64,000 nt of DNA from Flavobacterium sp. CYK-55 (GTDB lineage: Bacteria; Bacteroidota; Bacteroidia; Flavobacteriales; Flavobacteriaceae), in contig NZ_JAHCDK010000003.1 in NCBI RefSeq assembly GCF_018413465.1, positions 248,001-312,000 of the forward strand. Direction: 5' to 3'. The first letter of the stretch is position 1. Every line of letters starts with the position of its first letter. The position numbers and the translations under genes were made by a program. Positions 27,404 to 35,629 of the stretch are shown here, one piece after another. A model generated the notes under the pieces. That model was not told the DNA's origin and made no database searches. It saw only the letters and a program-made list of their open reading frames with translations.

Positions 27404-30073
27404 TTAGCGCAGTACACGATCAGGAATGGAACGTTTATCCCATTTGATGTCACTCAGTACGCTTGATTTGATTCCGATAAAGAAACTCCAAAAAGTATTG
27501 GTTCCGAAAGGTGTCCAGCTAAAATCCATGCGCCAACTTAATAAATCACGCTCAAATCTGAACTGTGTAAATGTAACACCTTGTTGCACAAAATCATAAC
27601 CCGACGAAACGCCGACTTTCCATTTTGGAGCCGGTGTGGCGTTGAGCGAAACCATAATTGAGTTTCCTGAAATTTGCTTTTCACGTTTGATATTGGTATA
27701 CGTTAGCTGATAAGCAAAGTTGATGTCCCATGGTAAATCATATTTGTAAAAACCTTTAAAATTATCTTCTTCATCATTTTTACCAAATTGGGTTTGTCGC
27801 CTATCGCTGAAATCGGTGTTGGTTCCGAACAAATCATCATCACGACCTCCGTTGCGAACCCCTTGCTCGTTTTTATCTTTTTTGTTGGCTTGTTGTCCGT
27901 CTTGGCTTGAAAGCGAATAGTTCAAAGTCATATTGGCGCTGGTCATTCTAAAGAGACTTCCTCCGTTGTCTATGTTGAATTTGTCAATGGTACGTCCGGA
28001 ATTATCGAGCGCATAAGGATTGAGCGTCATGCCAAAGTTGACATTCATTTTTTGATTAAACAAATTGGTTCCGCCACTCACGCGCAAGGGTGCCCATCTC
28101 AGGGAATCTGCAGTAATATCGTAGGCCGTTGAAAAATTTAAATTGTTGAGCAAAATGATTTTCTTGGGTTCTACCTTAGTGGTATCGCGGTCTCGAACTT
28201 TGGCTTCAAAATTATTGCTCAAACTAAAACCAACATTATTTGAAATATTCTTGCCCGGAGCTCCAAATATTCCTTGCTCAAATCGGGTGTACTCGGACAT
28301 TCTTCCGCTTCCATCAGAAGCATAAGTATCATAGTATTGTTTAAAACTAGGCGTATAACTATAAGATACCGAAGGTCGCATCACATGACGTATGGCTTGA
28401 ACTTTCTTGTTATCACCAAATTTAAACGTACCGTAAATCGTAGTTCCTAAGCTTGAACTGAATGAATAAGTTCTAAATGCATCAAACTTGTTGACATCAG
28501 TAACAACTTGCGAATTGGTTTGTGCATCAAAACTCTTGCGAATGGTTTTAAGGTACCAAACTTCATTGTAATTAACTGAAGTAGTTGCGCTAAAATATTT
28601 GAACAACTTAAAATTGGTACTCAACGGAATTGAGTGCTGAAAACCAACTTTGGCATCTTTAAACATTTGCGGTTTGAAGAAAAGCGAGTCGGTAGTAGCT
28701 ATACTGTTTTGGCCTCTTAAGGTATATTGCAAATTGATGTTTTTAATCAATCCTTTTTTTAAACCGTCGCCTTCAGGAGCAAATGGAAAAATTCGATCAA
28801 CGTTGACTTGCATGGTCGGCAAAGTCATGTTGATAGATTCGTTATTGGTGTTTTGCGAATGAGTAGCCGCTATAGACATATTAACTTGAGGAACCGAATT
28901 AAAAGTTCTTGAATATGAAATAGACGAACTCAAGTTGTTGTTCAAACTAGAACCAATGTTGAGTTGACTAGCTGATTGCCTGAAATACTGACTACTTCCA
29001 AAATTAACTGATGCTGAAAATCGTCCGTTTGGGTTGGCTTTTCCGTCTTGCGAATGTGACCATTGAATATTGTAAATATTGGTTTTTGAATAATCCGGAA
29101 ATCCGCGTTCGCTTGAAATTAAATTTTCAAATCTGAAATTAAAGTTACCTCTAAATTTGTATCGCTGGGCATAACTAGATTCAAAACGCAACGCATAACT
29201 TCCGTTGGTATAATAATCACCCAAAATAGCCAAATCGTAGTATTTACTGAGCGCCAAATAATATCCCCCGTTTTGCAATGAATAACCACGGGTATTGGTA
29301 TCATTAAAAGTAGGAATAATTAATCCGGACTGACTTTCTTCGGTCATCGGAAAAAAGGCAAATGGTAAAGCCAACGGAGTAGGAACATCAGCAATGACCA
29401 TATTGGTCAGTCCGGTTACGACTTTTTTGCCCGGAACAAATTTAAGTCGGCTTGTTCTGAAATAATATTCTGGATTTTCAATATCAGTTGCGGTAGTAAA
29501 TCGGGCACCTTTTAAAAAGTAAACCGAATCATTGACGCGTTTGGATATTTCAGCTTTTACTTTAAACTCACCTTGCTCAGTTCTTGAATTCCAAACTAAT
29601 GCTTTTTTTGTTTTGTAGTTAAAACGAATCGAATCGGGCTCAACTACATTACTGCCTTGTTTAAAAATCGGGAACTGTGTATATGATCCGGTAGAATCTT
29701 TAATACGTCCGGCATACACTTCATTTTTGTCATAATTGAAAACGATGATTCCTGATTTTAACTCTATATCGTCATAATACAATTCCGCCTTATCATACAG
29801 CGTTATTAGTTTGCGTTTCTGATCGATTTTGGCGTATTTCTGAGCTTTATACTTGATTTTGCTTTCAAGAATAGGTTTCTTGGGTTTGACACTGTCGGTT
29901 TTAACGGTATCGCCGATTTTAGCAATATCCTTGAGGTTAATCTTCGTAGTGTCAGCTGATTTTGTAATGGGCGCTTTTAGAGAACGATTATTTAATTCCT
30001 GAGCATTGGTTTTAGCAATTCCGATTGTTAGGAAAAATGCTGATAAAACGATATGAAATATGTTTGTATGCAA
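27404..30073 (-). CDS. lptD: LPS-assembly protein LptD (outer-membrane LPS translocon)
   Basis: Inserts LPS into the outer leaflet. The frame is 904 residues if started at the ATG at 30118, but a consensus -7 box (TAAGTTTG at 30128-30121, minus strand) would put the transcript start near that ATG. A TTG at 30073 gives LHTNIFHIVLSAFFLTIG...NAQ, a good signal peptide, and is preferred (889 residues). An OstA-like N-domain occupies about 65-190 (ELYYDDIELKSGIIVFNYDK), followed by the plug/barrel with ALPFAFFPMTEESQSGLIIP and many beta-strands to the C-terminus. Cysteines of the E. coli disulfide type are absent. It is divergent from the amidase gene. Confidence 0.88.
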   Translation of the reverse strand: MHTNIFHIVLSAFFLTIGIAKTNAQELNNRSLKAPITKSADTTKINLKDIAKIGDTVKTDSVKPKKPILESKIKYKAQKYAKIDQKRKLITLYDKAELYYDDIELKSGIIVFNYDKNEVYAGRIKDSTGSYTQFPIFKQGSNVVEPDSIRFNYKTKKALVWNSRTEQGEFKVKAEISKRVNDSVYFLKGARFTTATDIENPEYYFRTSRLKFVPGKKVVTGLTNMVIADVPTPLALPFAFFPMTEESQSGLIIPTFNDTNTRGYSLQNGGYYLALSKYYDLAILGDYYTNGSYALRFESSYAQRYKFRGNFNFRFENLISSERGFPDYSKTNIYNIQWSHSQDGKANPNGRFSASVNFGSSQYFRQSASQLNIGSSLNNNLSSSISYSRTFNSVPQVNMSIAATHSQNTNNESINMTLPTMQVNVDRIFPFAPEGDGLKKGLIKNINLQYTLRGQNSIATTDSLFFKPQMFKDAKVGFQHSIPLSTNFKLFKYFSATTSVNYNEVWYLKTIRKSFDAQTNSQVVTDVNKFDAFRTYSFSSSLGTTIYGTFKFGDNKKVQAIRHVMRPSVSYSYTPSFKQYYDTYASDGSGRMSEYTRFEQGIFGAPGKNISNNVGFSLSNNFEAKVRDRDTTKVEPKKIILLNNLNFSTAYDITADSLRWAPLRVSGGTNLFNQKMNVNFGMTLNPYALDNSGRTIDKFNIDNGGSLFRMTSANMTLNYSLSSQDGQQANKKDKNEQGVRNGGRDDDLFGTNTDFSDRRQTQFGKNDEEDNFKGFYKYDLPWDINFAYQLTYTNIKREKQISGNSIMVSLNATPAPKWKVGVSSGYDFVQQGVTFTQFRFERDLLSWRMDFSWTPFGTNTFWSFFIGIKSSVLSDIKWDKRSIPDRVLR

Positions 30074-30120
30074 AGGTTTTAATACTATTTTTGTCAAAAT
30101 TAGGCTTATTTTTGGCAAAC

Positions 30121-30128
30121 CAAACTTA
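30121..30128 (-). promoter_or_regulatory. Promoter -7 box of lptD-ridA
   Basis: On the minus strand TAAGTTTG matches TAnnTTTG, with TTTTTG about 16 bp upstream. Transcription should begin around 30114, downstream of the ATG at 30118, which supports the TTG start at 30073. Confidence 0.55.
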
Positions 30129-30210
30129 GCGAATCATGCTCGGGCAAAAATAACTATTTATAGCATTTAAAACCCGGGCCTTTTTATAAAAATTAACGAC
30201 CTTTTTAATC

Positions 30211-31380
30211 ATGCGTAAGCTACATAAAATCAAATTATTAACCTTATTACTTGTTTCCTTTTTCTGTATTTCGGCCTTAGGTCAATCCAATAATAAATTC
30301 AAAGTCACCCTTGATGCCGGGCATGGCGCTCACGATTACGGTGCTATTTACAACGGGCACATTGAAAAAAATATTACACTAGCTGTTGTACTCAAACTAG
30401 GAAAAATACTAGAGTCAAACCCCAATATTATTGTTAATTACACCCGTAAAACCGATGTGTTTATCGAGCTCGTTGAACGTTCAAGCATTGCCAACCGAGC
30501 CGACGCCAATATTTTTGTTTCAATTCATTGTAATGCCAATAAAAATCCGGCAGCTTGCGGAAGCGAAACCTATGTGATGGGTCTCAACAAAAATGCTTCT
30601 AACTTAGCAGTGGCAAAAAGTGAAAATGCCGTAATTACGCTAGAGAAAGACTACAAACAAAAATACGAAGGTTTTGATCCAAACAATCCGAGTTCAATGA
30701 TTGGTATCACACTGATGCAAGAAGAATATCTAGACAACAGTATTTCATTGGCCAGTAAAATTCAAGACGAATTCGGACAAATCAGCCGTAAAACTCGCGG
30801 AGTTAAGCAAGCCCCTTTTATGGTTTTACACAAAGCTTACATGCCGCGTGTGCTCATTGAAACCGGTTTTATCTCTAATCCATCTGAAGGCGATTTTTTA
30901 GATTCCGAAGAAGGTCAGCAAGAAGTTGCTGAAGCTATTGCGCGCGCCATTGTTAGCTATAAAAAAGAATATTTCGGAGCCAATTCAGGTGATGTGATTG
31001 ATCGACCTTCTAAAAAAATGGAGCAAGAGCCAACACCAGTAACCAATAAAGAAACGACAAACGTTCCAACCAAAGAAGAACCGAAAGCTGAGAAGCCATC
31101 AGAGCCTAAACCTTCTGAAAAAGCAGGTATCATTTTTAAAGTACAAATTGCTGCGGCCAACAAAAAAATAGAAACAGCGCCATCAAATTTCAAAGGTTTA
31201 AAAAATGTACAAATGACCACCGATGGCGGAAATCTATACAAATATACTTATGGCGAAACTTCAGATTATGAAACAGCCAAGCGCAATTTGGACGAAGCCA
31301 AGAAAAAAGGCTACACTTCTGCCTATTTAATTGCTTTTAAAGACGGACAGAAAATCAGCGTTCAAGAAGCTTTAAAATAA
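30211..31380 (+). CDS. N-acetylmuramoyl-L-alanine amidase with SPOR-like C-terminus
   Basis: A zinc amidase (Amidase_3) that cuts the MurNAc-L-Ala bond of peptidoglycan, usually in daughter-cell separation. It has 389 residues: a signal peptide to about residue 25, then the catalytic domain with LDAGHGAHDYGA (zinc His), a Glu/His stretch with FVSIHCNANKNP, and the catalytic Glu in VLIETGFISNPSEG. A proline/lysine/glutamate-rich linker at about 265-305 leads to an SPOR-like domain (FKVQIAAANKKIETAPSNF ... ISVQEALK) that would bind denuded septal glycan. It heads a rightward series of genes. Confidence 0.93.
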   Translation: MRKLHKIKLLTLLLVSFFCISALGQSNNKFKVTLDAGHGAHDYGAIYNGHIEKNITLAVVLKLGKILESNPNIIVNYTRKTDVFIELVERSSIANRADANIFVSIHCNANKNPAACGSETYVMGLNKNASNLAVAKSENAVITLEKDYKQKYEGFDPNNPSSMIGITLMQEEYLDNSISLASKIQDEFGQISRKTRGVKQAPFMVLHKAYMPRVLIETGFISNPSEGDFLDSEEGQQEVAEAIARAIVSYKKEYFGANSGDVIDRPSKKMEQEPTPVTNKETTNVPTKEEPKAEKPSEPKPSEKAGIIFKVQIAAANKKIETAPSNFKGLKNVQMTTDGGNLYKYTYGETSDYETAKRNLDEAKKKGYTSAYLIAFKDGQKISVQEALK

Positions 31381-31426
31381 AACCCGATTGAATTAATTAT
31401 CATAAATTTGCCAAAAAAATCATACT

Positions 31427-32386
31427 TTGAAACTTACTCGCGAAATCAAAACGGCCATATTGGTTATTGCATCGATATCCTTATTCATTTGGGGTTACAG
31501 CTTTTTAAAAGGAAAAGACTTATTCGAATCGTACCAAACTTTTTTTGTTGAATATGATTCTGTTGAAGGATTGGGCAAAAGTGCTCCGGTTACTTTAAAC
31601 GGATTGGTGATTGGTAAAGTCAATGGCATTCATTTTTCTGATGAGCATCCCGAAAAGCTGGTGGTTGAATTACAAGTAAAATCAGATTTTCCGATTTCAA
31701 AATCCTCTAGAGCTTTGATGTATGAGCCGGGCTTGATTGCCGGAAAACAAATCATGATTGAGCCCAATTTAACCGATAAAACCATGGCTACCTCAGGTAG
31801 TTTTTTAACCGGAGGACTTAAACCAGGATTAACCGACGTAGTGGGTGAGAAGGTTGCTCCGCTTCAGGCGAAACTTGATAAAATTCTTACCCAAGTTGAT
31901 CAAATGCTCACCGGCATCAACAACGTTTTAGATGAGAAAGGTCAAGCCGATTTGAAAAAATCACTTTCTGAGTTGAGCCAAACCATTGCCGAGTTTCACA
32001 AAACCTCGCAAAGCGTCAATCAGATGGTTGATCAAAACAAAGCCAACTTCAACGGAATTGCCGCCGACTTCAAAAAAACATCGGGCAATTTTGCCAAAAT
32101 ATCTGATTCACTGCAACGAGCCAATTTAGGTCAGACGGTTAAAAATTTACAATTGACCATGAAAAAAGTCGACGATATGCTTTCTGAAATCAACCAAGGA
32201 AAAGGCACCGCCGGAAAACTGGTCAAAGACGAAGCTCTGTATAACAACCTATCCAAAAGCACCAAAGAACTTGAATTGTTGCTGCAAGATTTACGACTCA
32301 ACCCAACGCGTTACATCAATGTTTCACTGTTCGGCAAAAAGAACAAACCTTATGTAGCGCCCAAAGAAAACGAACCTAATAAATAA
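31427..32386 (+). CDS. MlaD/MCE family lipid-transport protein (TTG start)
   Basis: An inner-membrane-anchored periplasmic protein of 319 residues in the MCE family, which shuttles phospholipids between membranes. One transmembrane segment spans about 9-27 (TAILVIASISLFIWGYSFL). The MCE domain covers about 35-115 (VEYDSVEGLGKSAPVTLNGLVIGKV), and a helical region at about 140-290 probably forms a coiled-coil tube (repeated hydrophobic heptads, LGQTVKNLQLTMKKVDDML). No ATG is available; TTG at 31427 gives the standard start MKLTREIKTAILV. No MlaE/F permease or ATPase gene is adjacent. Confidence 0.88.
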   Translation: MKLTREIKTAILVIASISLFIWGYSFLKGKDLFESYQTFFVEYDSVEGLGKSAPVTLNGLVIGKVNGIHFSDEHPEKLVVELQVKSDFPISKSSRALMYEPGLIAGKQIMIEPNLTDKTMATSGSFLTGGLKPGLTDVVGEKVAPLQAKLDKILTQVDQMLTGINNVLDEKGQADLKKSLSELSQTIAEFHKTSQSVNQMVDQNKANFNGIAADFKKTSGNFAKISDSLQRANLGQTVKNLQLTMKKVDDMLSEINQGKGTAGKLVKDEALYNNLSKSTKELELLLQDLRLNPTRYINVSLFGKKNKPYVAPKENEPNK

Positions 32387-32391
32387 CTGAT

Positions 32392-33726
32392 ATGAGCATT
32401 TTAGGAAACCTATTTTTTGCCTTGATATTGGTAGCCGGTGTTGGTTACTTTGTCATGAATGTCAAAAAACTCATCAGAAACATCAACCTCGGACAAGACA
32501 TTGACCGAACCGACCGCAAAAATGAACGCTGGAACAATATGATCCGCGTGGCTTTGGGTCAATCTAAAATGGTCAAAAGACCCGTGGCCGGTTTCTTGCA
32601 TATTTTGGTGTATGTAGGTTTTGTCATCATCAACATTGAAGTTCTTGAAATTGTCATTGATGGATTGCTTGGAACCCACCGCGTTTTCTCATTTATGGGC
32701 GGATTATACGATGTGCTCATTGGTTCATTTGAAATTCTAGCCGTTTTGGTTTTGTTTGCCGTAATCGTTTTTCTCATCCGCAGAAATGTCATCAAACTCA
32801 AACGATTCATCAGTTCAGATTTGAAAGGATGGCCGGCTAGCGATGCTAATTACATTTTGTATTTTGAAATTGTACTCATGTCATTGTTCTTGCTTATGAA
32901 CGCTGCCGATTTTCACTTACAAAACGTTCCGGGCGGATTTGGACATTATCATCAAGCAGGCGCATTTCCGGTGTCGCAATTTTTGGCTCCGATTTTTGAC
33001 GGAATGAACCATGCAGCCGTGGCCATGCTTGAAAGAACCTTTTGGTGGATTCATATTATAGGTATTTTAGTTTTCTTAAACTATCTGTATTATTCAAAGC
33101 ATTTACACATTTTGTTGGCGTTTCCGAATACTTTTTATGCTGATTTGAATGCCAAAGGAAAAATTGACAACCTTGAGTCAGTTACTAAAGAAGTTAAGCT
33201 CATGATGGATCCGAATGCCGATCCGTTTGCGGCTCCACCGGCTGATGCTGCCGAAGCTCCGGCAAAATTTGGTGCCAGCGATGTGATGGATTTGAATTGG
33301 GTACAATTGCTCAACGCATACACTTGTACTGAATGCGGACGCTGTACTTCATCGTGTCCGGCCAACCAAACCGGTAAAAAACTATCACCGCGTAAAATCA
33401 TGATGGACACGCGCGACCGTTTGACCGAAGTGGGTAAAAATATCGATGCCAACCAAGGCGTTTTTGTTCCGGATAACAAGAGTTTGCTCAATGATTATAT
33501 TACCCCAGAAGAACTTTGGGCTTGTACATCATGCAATGCTTGTGTTGAAGAATGTCCGGTGAACATCAGCCCGTTATCGATCATCATGGACATGCGTCGT
33601 TATTTGGTTATGGAACAAAGCGCGGCTCCAATGTCACTCAATGCGATGATGACCAACATCGAGAACAACGGCGCGCCATGGCAATACAACCAACAAGACC
33701 GATTAAACTGGAAAAACGAATCATAA
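32392..33726 (+). CDS. Membrane-bound 4Fe-4S dicluster protein, HdrC-like
   Basis: A 444-residue membrane iron-sulfur protein. The N-terminal half has about five or six transmembrane segments (residues 3-21, about 66-90, 100-125, 155-172, 225-245) with conserved histidines, as in nitrate reductase gamma/HdrE-type cytochrome b modules. The C-terminal half has two ferredoxin clusters: Cys312, 315, 318, 322 (CTECGRCTSSCP) and Cys378, 381, 384, 388 (CTSCNACVEECP). With the CCG-domain gene at 34338 it resembles a split HdrC/HdrB or GlpC-like quinone-linked electron carrier. The donor is unknown. It starts 6 bp after the MCE gene. Confidence 0.88.
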   Translation: MSILGNLFFALILVAGVGYFVMNVKKLIRNINLGQDIDRTDRKNERWNNMIRVALGQSKMVKRPVAGFLHILVYVGFVIINIEVLEIVIDGLLGTHRVFSFMGGLYDVLIGSFEILAVLVLFAVIVFLIRRNVIKLKRFISSDLKGWPASDANYILYFEIVLMSLFLLMNAADFHLQNVPGGFGHYHQAGAFPVSQFLAPIFDGMNHAAVAMLERTFWWIHIIGILVFLNYLYYSKHLHILLAFPNTFYADLNAKGKIDNLESVTKEVKLMMDPNADPFAAPPADAAEAPAKFGASDVMDLNWVQLLNAYTCTECGRCTSSCPANQTGKKLSPRKIMMDTRDRLTEVGKNIDANQGVFVPDNKSLLNDYITPEELWACTSCNACVEECPVNISPLSIIMDMRRYLVMEQSAAPMSLNAMMTNIENNGAPWQYNQQDRLNWKNES

Positions 33727-33814
33727 TTACATACACAATAAAGATGAATGCTCATATTTGTGAGGCTTGAGGATTTGTCAAATGAACTTGAAAAACCATT
33801 AAAAAAGGAAACAA

Positions 33815-34261
33815 ATGAAAGCGGAAGACATTGACAAGAACCTGCAAAGTGTAACCGAAAACGGACAACATCTGAGTCCGATTTTGCCAGAAGGCATTAA
33901 AAATTATCTCATTGACATTGACGGAACCATCTGCGACGACATTCCCAACGAAGAGCCAGAAAGAATGCTCACAGCCGAGGTTTATCCGGATGCATTGATC
34001 ACATTAAACAAATGGTTTGACGAAGGACATGTTATTTTCTTCTTCACCTCAAGAACCGAAGCACACCGTGAATACACTGAAATCTGGCTTAAAAAGCACG
34101 GTTTTAAATACCACGGAATTTTGTTCGGAAAACCGCGCGGCGGAAATTATCACTGGATTGACAATCACTTGGTAAAAGCCACTCGCTACCGCGGAAAATT
34201 CACCGACTTGATTGAAAAAGAAGTGACCATTCAGGTTTTTGACGACGGAAAACACGAATAG
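33815..34261 (+). CDS. Small HAD-like phosphatase
   Basis: A 148-residue protein with the HAD nucleophile motif in YLIDIDGTICDD (about 31-42; DxDGT), a threonine/serine motif II in IFFFTSRTEAH, and an acidic motif near WIDNHLVKATRYRG. Flavobacterial homologues are sometimes labelled phosphoheptose isomerase, but the visible fold is HAD-like and no SIS motif is seen, so I would not use that name. The substrate is unknown. It lies between the two halves of the Hdr-like pair, 88 bp after the first and 76 bp before the second. Confidence 0.75.
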   Translation: MKAEDIDKNLQSVTENGQHLSPILPEGIKNYLIDIDGTICDDIPNEEPERMLTAEVYPDALITLNKWFDEGHVIFFFTSRTEAHREYTEIWLKKHGFKYHGILFGKPRGGNYHWIDNHLVKATRYRGKFTDLIEKEVTIQVFDDGKHE

Positions 34262-34337
34262 AGTGCCTGAGCTGCATAGTGACTGAGTGCCTGAGCTTTG
34301 ACAACTATGTAATAAATATAATTCAACATTTAAAGAT

Positions 34338-35126
34338 ATGGAGCAATTAAACGTGCCGACCATGGCTGAAATGCTGGCGCAAGGAAAACAACCCGAAGTT
34401 TTATTTTGGGTGGGTTGTGCCGGAAGTTTTGACGACAGAGCTAAGAAAATCACCAAAGCTTTTGTTCGAATTCTCAATCGCGCGCAAGTAGAGTTTGCCG
34501 TTTTGGGAACCGAAGAAAGCTGTACCGGTGATCCGGCCAAACGCGCCGGAAACGAATTTTTGTTTCAAATGCAAGCGCTCATGAACATTGAAGTGCTCAA
34601 TGCTTACGAAGCCAAAAAAATCGTAACGGCTTGTCCGCATTGTTTTAATACGCTCAAGAATGAATACCCTGAATTAGGTGGAAATTATCAAGTGGTTCAC
34701 CATACTGAATTCCTCAAAGAATTACTTGATGCCGGTAGACTCACTATTGAAGGCGGCCAATTCAAAGGAAAGAAAATCACTTTCCACGATCCTTGTTATT
34801 TAGGACGCGCCAATAATGTTTATGAAGCTCCGCGCGAATTAATCGAAAAACTCGATGCCGAATTGGTTGAAATGAAACGCTCGCGCGCCAACGGTTTATG
34901 CTGTGGTGCCGGTGGCGCTCAGATGTTTAAAGAGCCCGAGAATGGCAACAAAGATATCAATGTTGAACGCACCGAAGATGCTCTGGAAACCCAATCTGAG
35001 CTCATTGCTGCGGGTTGTCCGTTTTGCAACACCATGCTTACCGACGGCGTGAAAGCCAAAGAAAAAGAAGGCCAAGTAAAAGTGTTGGATGTAGCTGAGC
35101 TCATTGCCAACGCACAAGATTTATAA
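34338..35126 (+). CDS. Cysteine-rich (CCG) domain Fe-S oxidoreductase subunit, HdrB-like
   Basis: A 262-residue cytosolic protein with two CCG-type cysteine-rich repeats that bind noncubane or 4Fe-4S clusters. The first holds GCAGSFDDRAKK, SCTGDPAKRAGNE and CPHCFNTLKNEYP; the second holds HDPCYLGRANNVYE, GLCCGAGGAQMF and AAGCPFCNTML. Such subunits (HdrB, GlpC/GlcF C-terminus, LutA) pass electrons from a partner dehydrogenase or disulfide. The likely partner is the membrane protein at 32392, two genes upstream. Confidence 0.88.
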   Translation: MEQLNVPTMAEMLAQGKQPEVLFWVGCAGSFDDRAKKITKAFVRILNRAQVEFAVLGTEESCTGDPAKRAGNEFLFQMQALMNIEVLNAYEAKKIVTACPHCFNTLKNEYPELGGNYQVVHHTEFLKELLDAGRLTIEGGQFKGKKITFHDPCYLGRANNVYEAPRELIEKLDAELVEMKRSRANGLCCGAGGAQMFKEPENGNKDINVERTEDALETQSELIAAGCPFCNTMLTDGVKAKEKEGQVKVLDVAELIANAQDL

Positions 35127-35136
35127 AAAGACAAAC

Positions 35137-35619
35137 ATGTACGTTCCTTTTGAAAATTTACCACCTGAATCACGCATTTGGATTTATCAATCTAACCGCA
35201 AGTTTTCAGATGAAGAATGGGCAGCCATTGAAGCTGAAGTTAAAGATTTTGTTGATTCATGGGCAGCGCACGGAACCTCACTTGAGGCTTCATTTGTATT
35301 GAAATACAATCGATTCATCATCTTGGCCGTCAACCCAGAAATCCAGCAAGCGACGGGCTGTTCTATTGATCGTTCGGTGCAATTCATCCAATCACTTGAA
35401 GAAAAATACCAAGTTGATTTACTCGATAAAATGAATGTGACTTTTAAACTCGGAGAGCACATTGCCTACAAACCATTGATGGAATTCAAAAAAATGGTCA
35501 AAGACAAGGCTGTTTCTGAGAAAACCATCGTATTCAACAATCTAGTCAATACCATTGAAGAATGGAACTATGACTGGGAAATTCCCGCTGGCGAGAGTTG
35601 GCACAGCCGCTTTTTTTAA
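35137..35619 (+). CDS. Conserved flavobacterial protein of unknown function
   Basis: A 160-residue soluble protein beginning MYVPFENLPPESRIWIYQSN at the ATG 35137; a longer frame from 35104 would overlap the preceding gene. Features are WAAHGTSLEASF, NRFIILAVN and GCSIDRSVQFIQSLEEKY. Homologues are often named ABC transporter ATPase, but no Walker A, Walker B or signature motif is visible, so that name is not supported. It follows the CCG protein by 10 bp and precedes the GH3 lipoprotein by 10 bp, so it is probably in one operon. Confidence 0.8.
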   Translation: MYVPFENLPPESRIWIYQSNRKFSDEEWAAIEAEVKDFVDSWAAHGTSLEASFVLKYNRFIILAVNPEIQQATGCSIDRSVQFIQSLEEKYQVDLLDKMNVTFKLGEHIAYKPLMEFKKMVKDKAVSEKTIVFNNLVNTIEEWNYDWEIPAGESWHSRFF

Positions 35620-35629
35620 ACCAACATTC

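Noticed and set aside
33815..34261. Phosphoheptose isomerase annotation
   Set aside because: The visible motif DIDGT is HAD-like and no SIS-domain pattern is present.
35137..35619. ABC transporter ATPase annotation
   Set aside because: No Walker A, Walker B or LSGGQ signature is present in the 160 residues.
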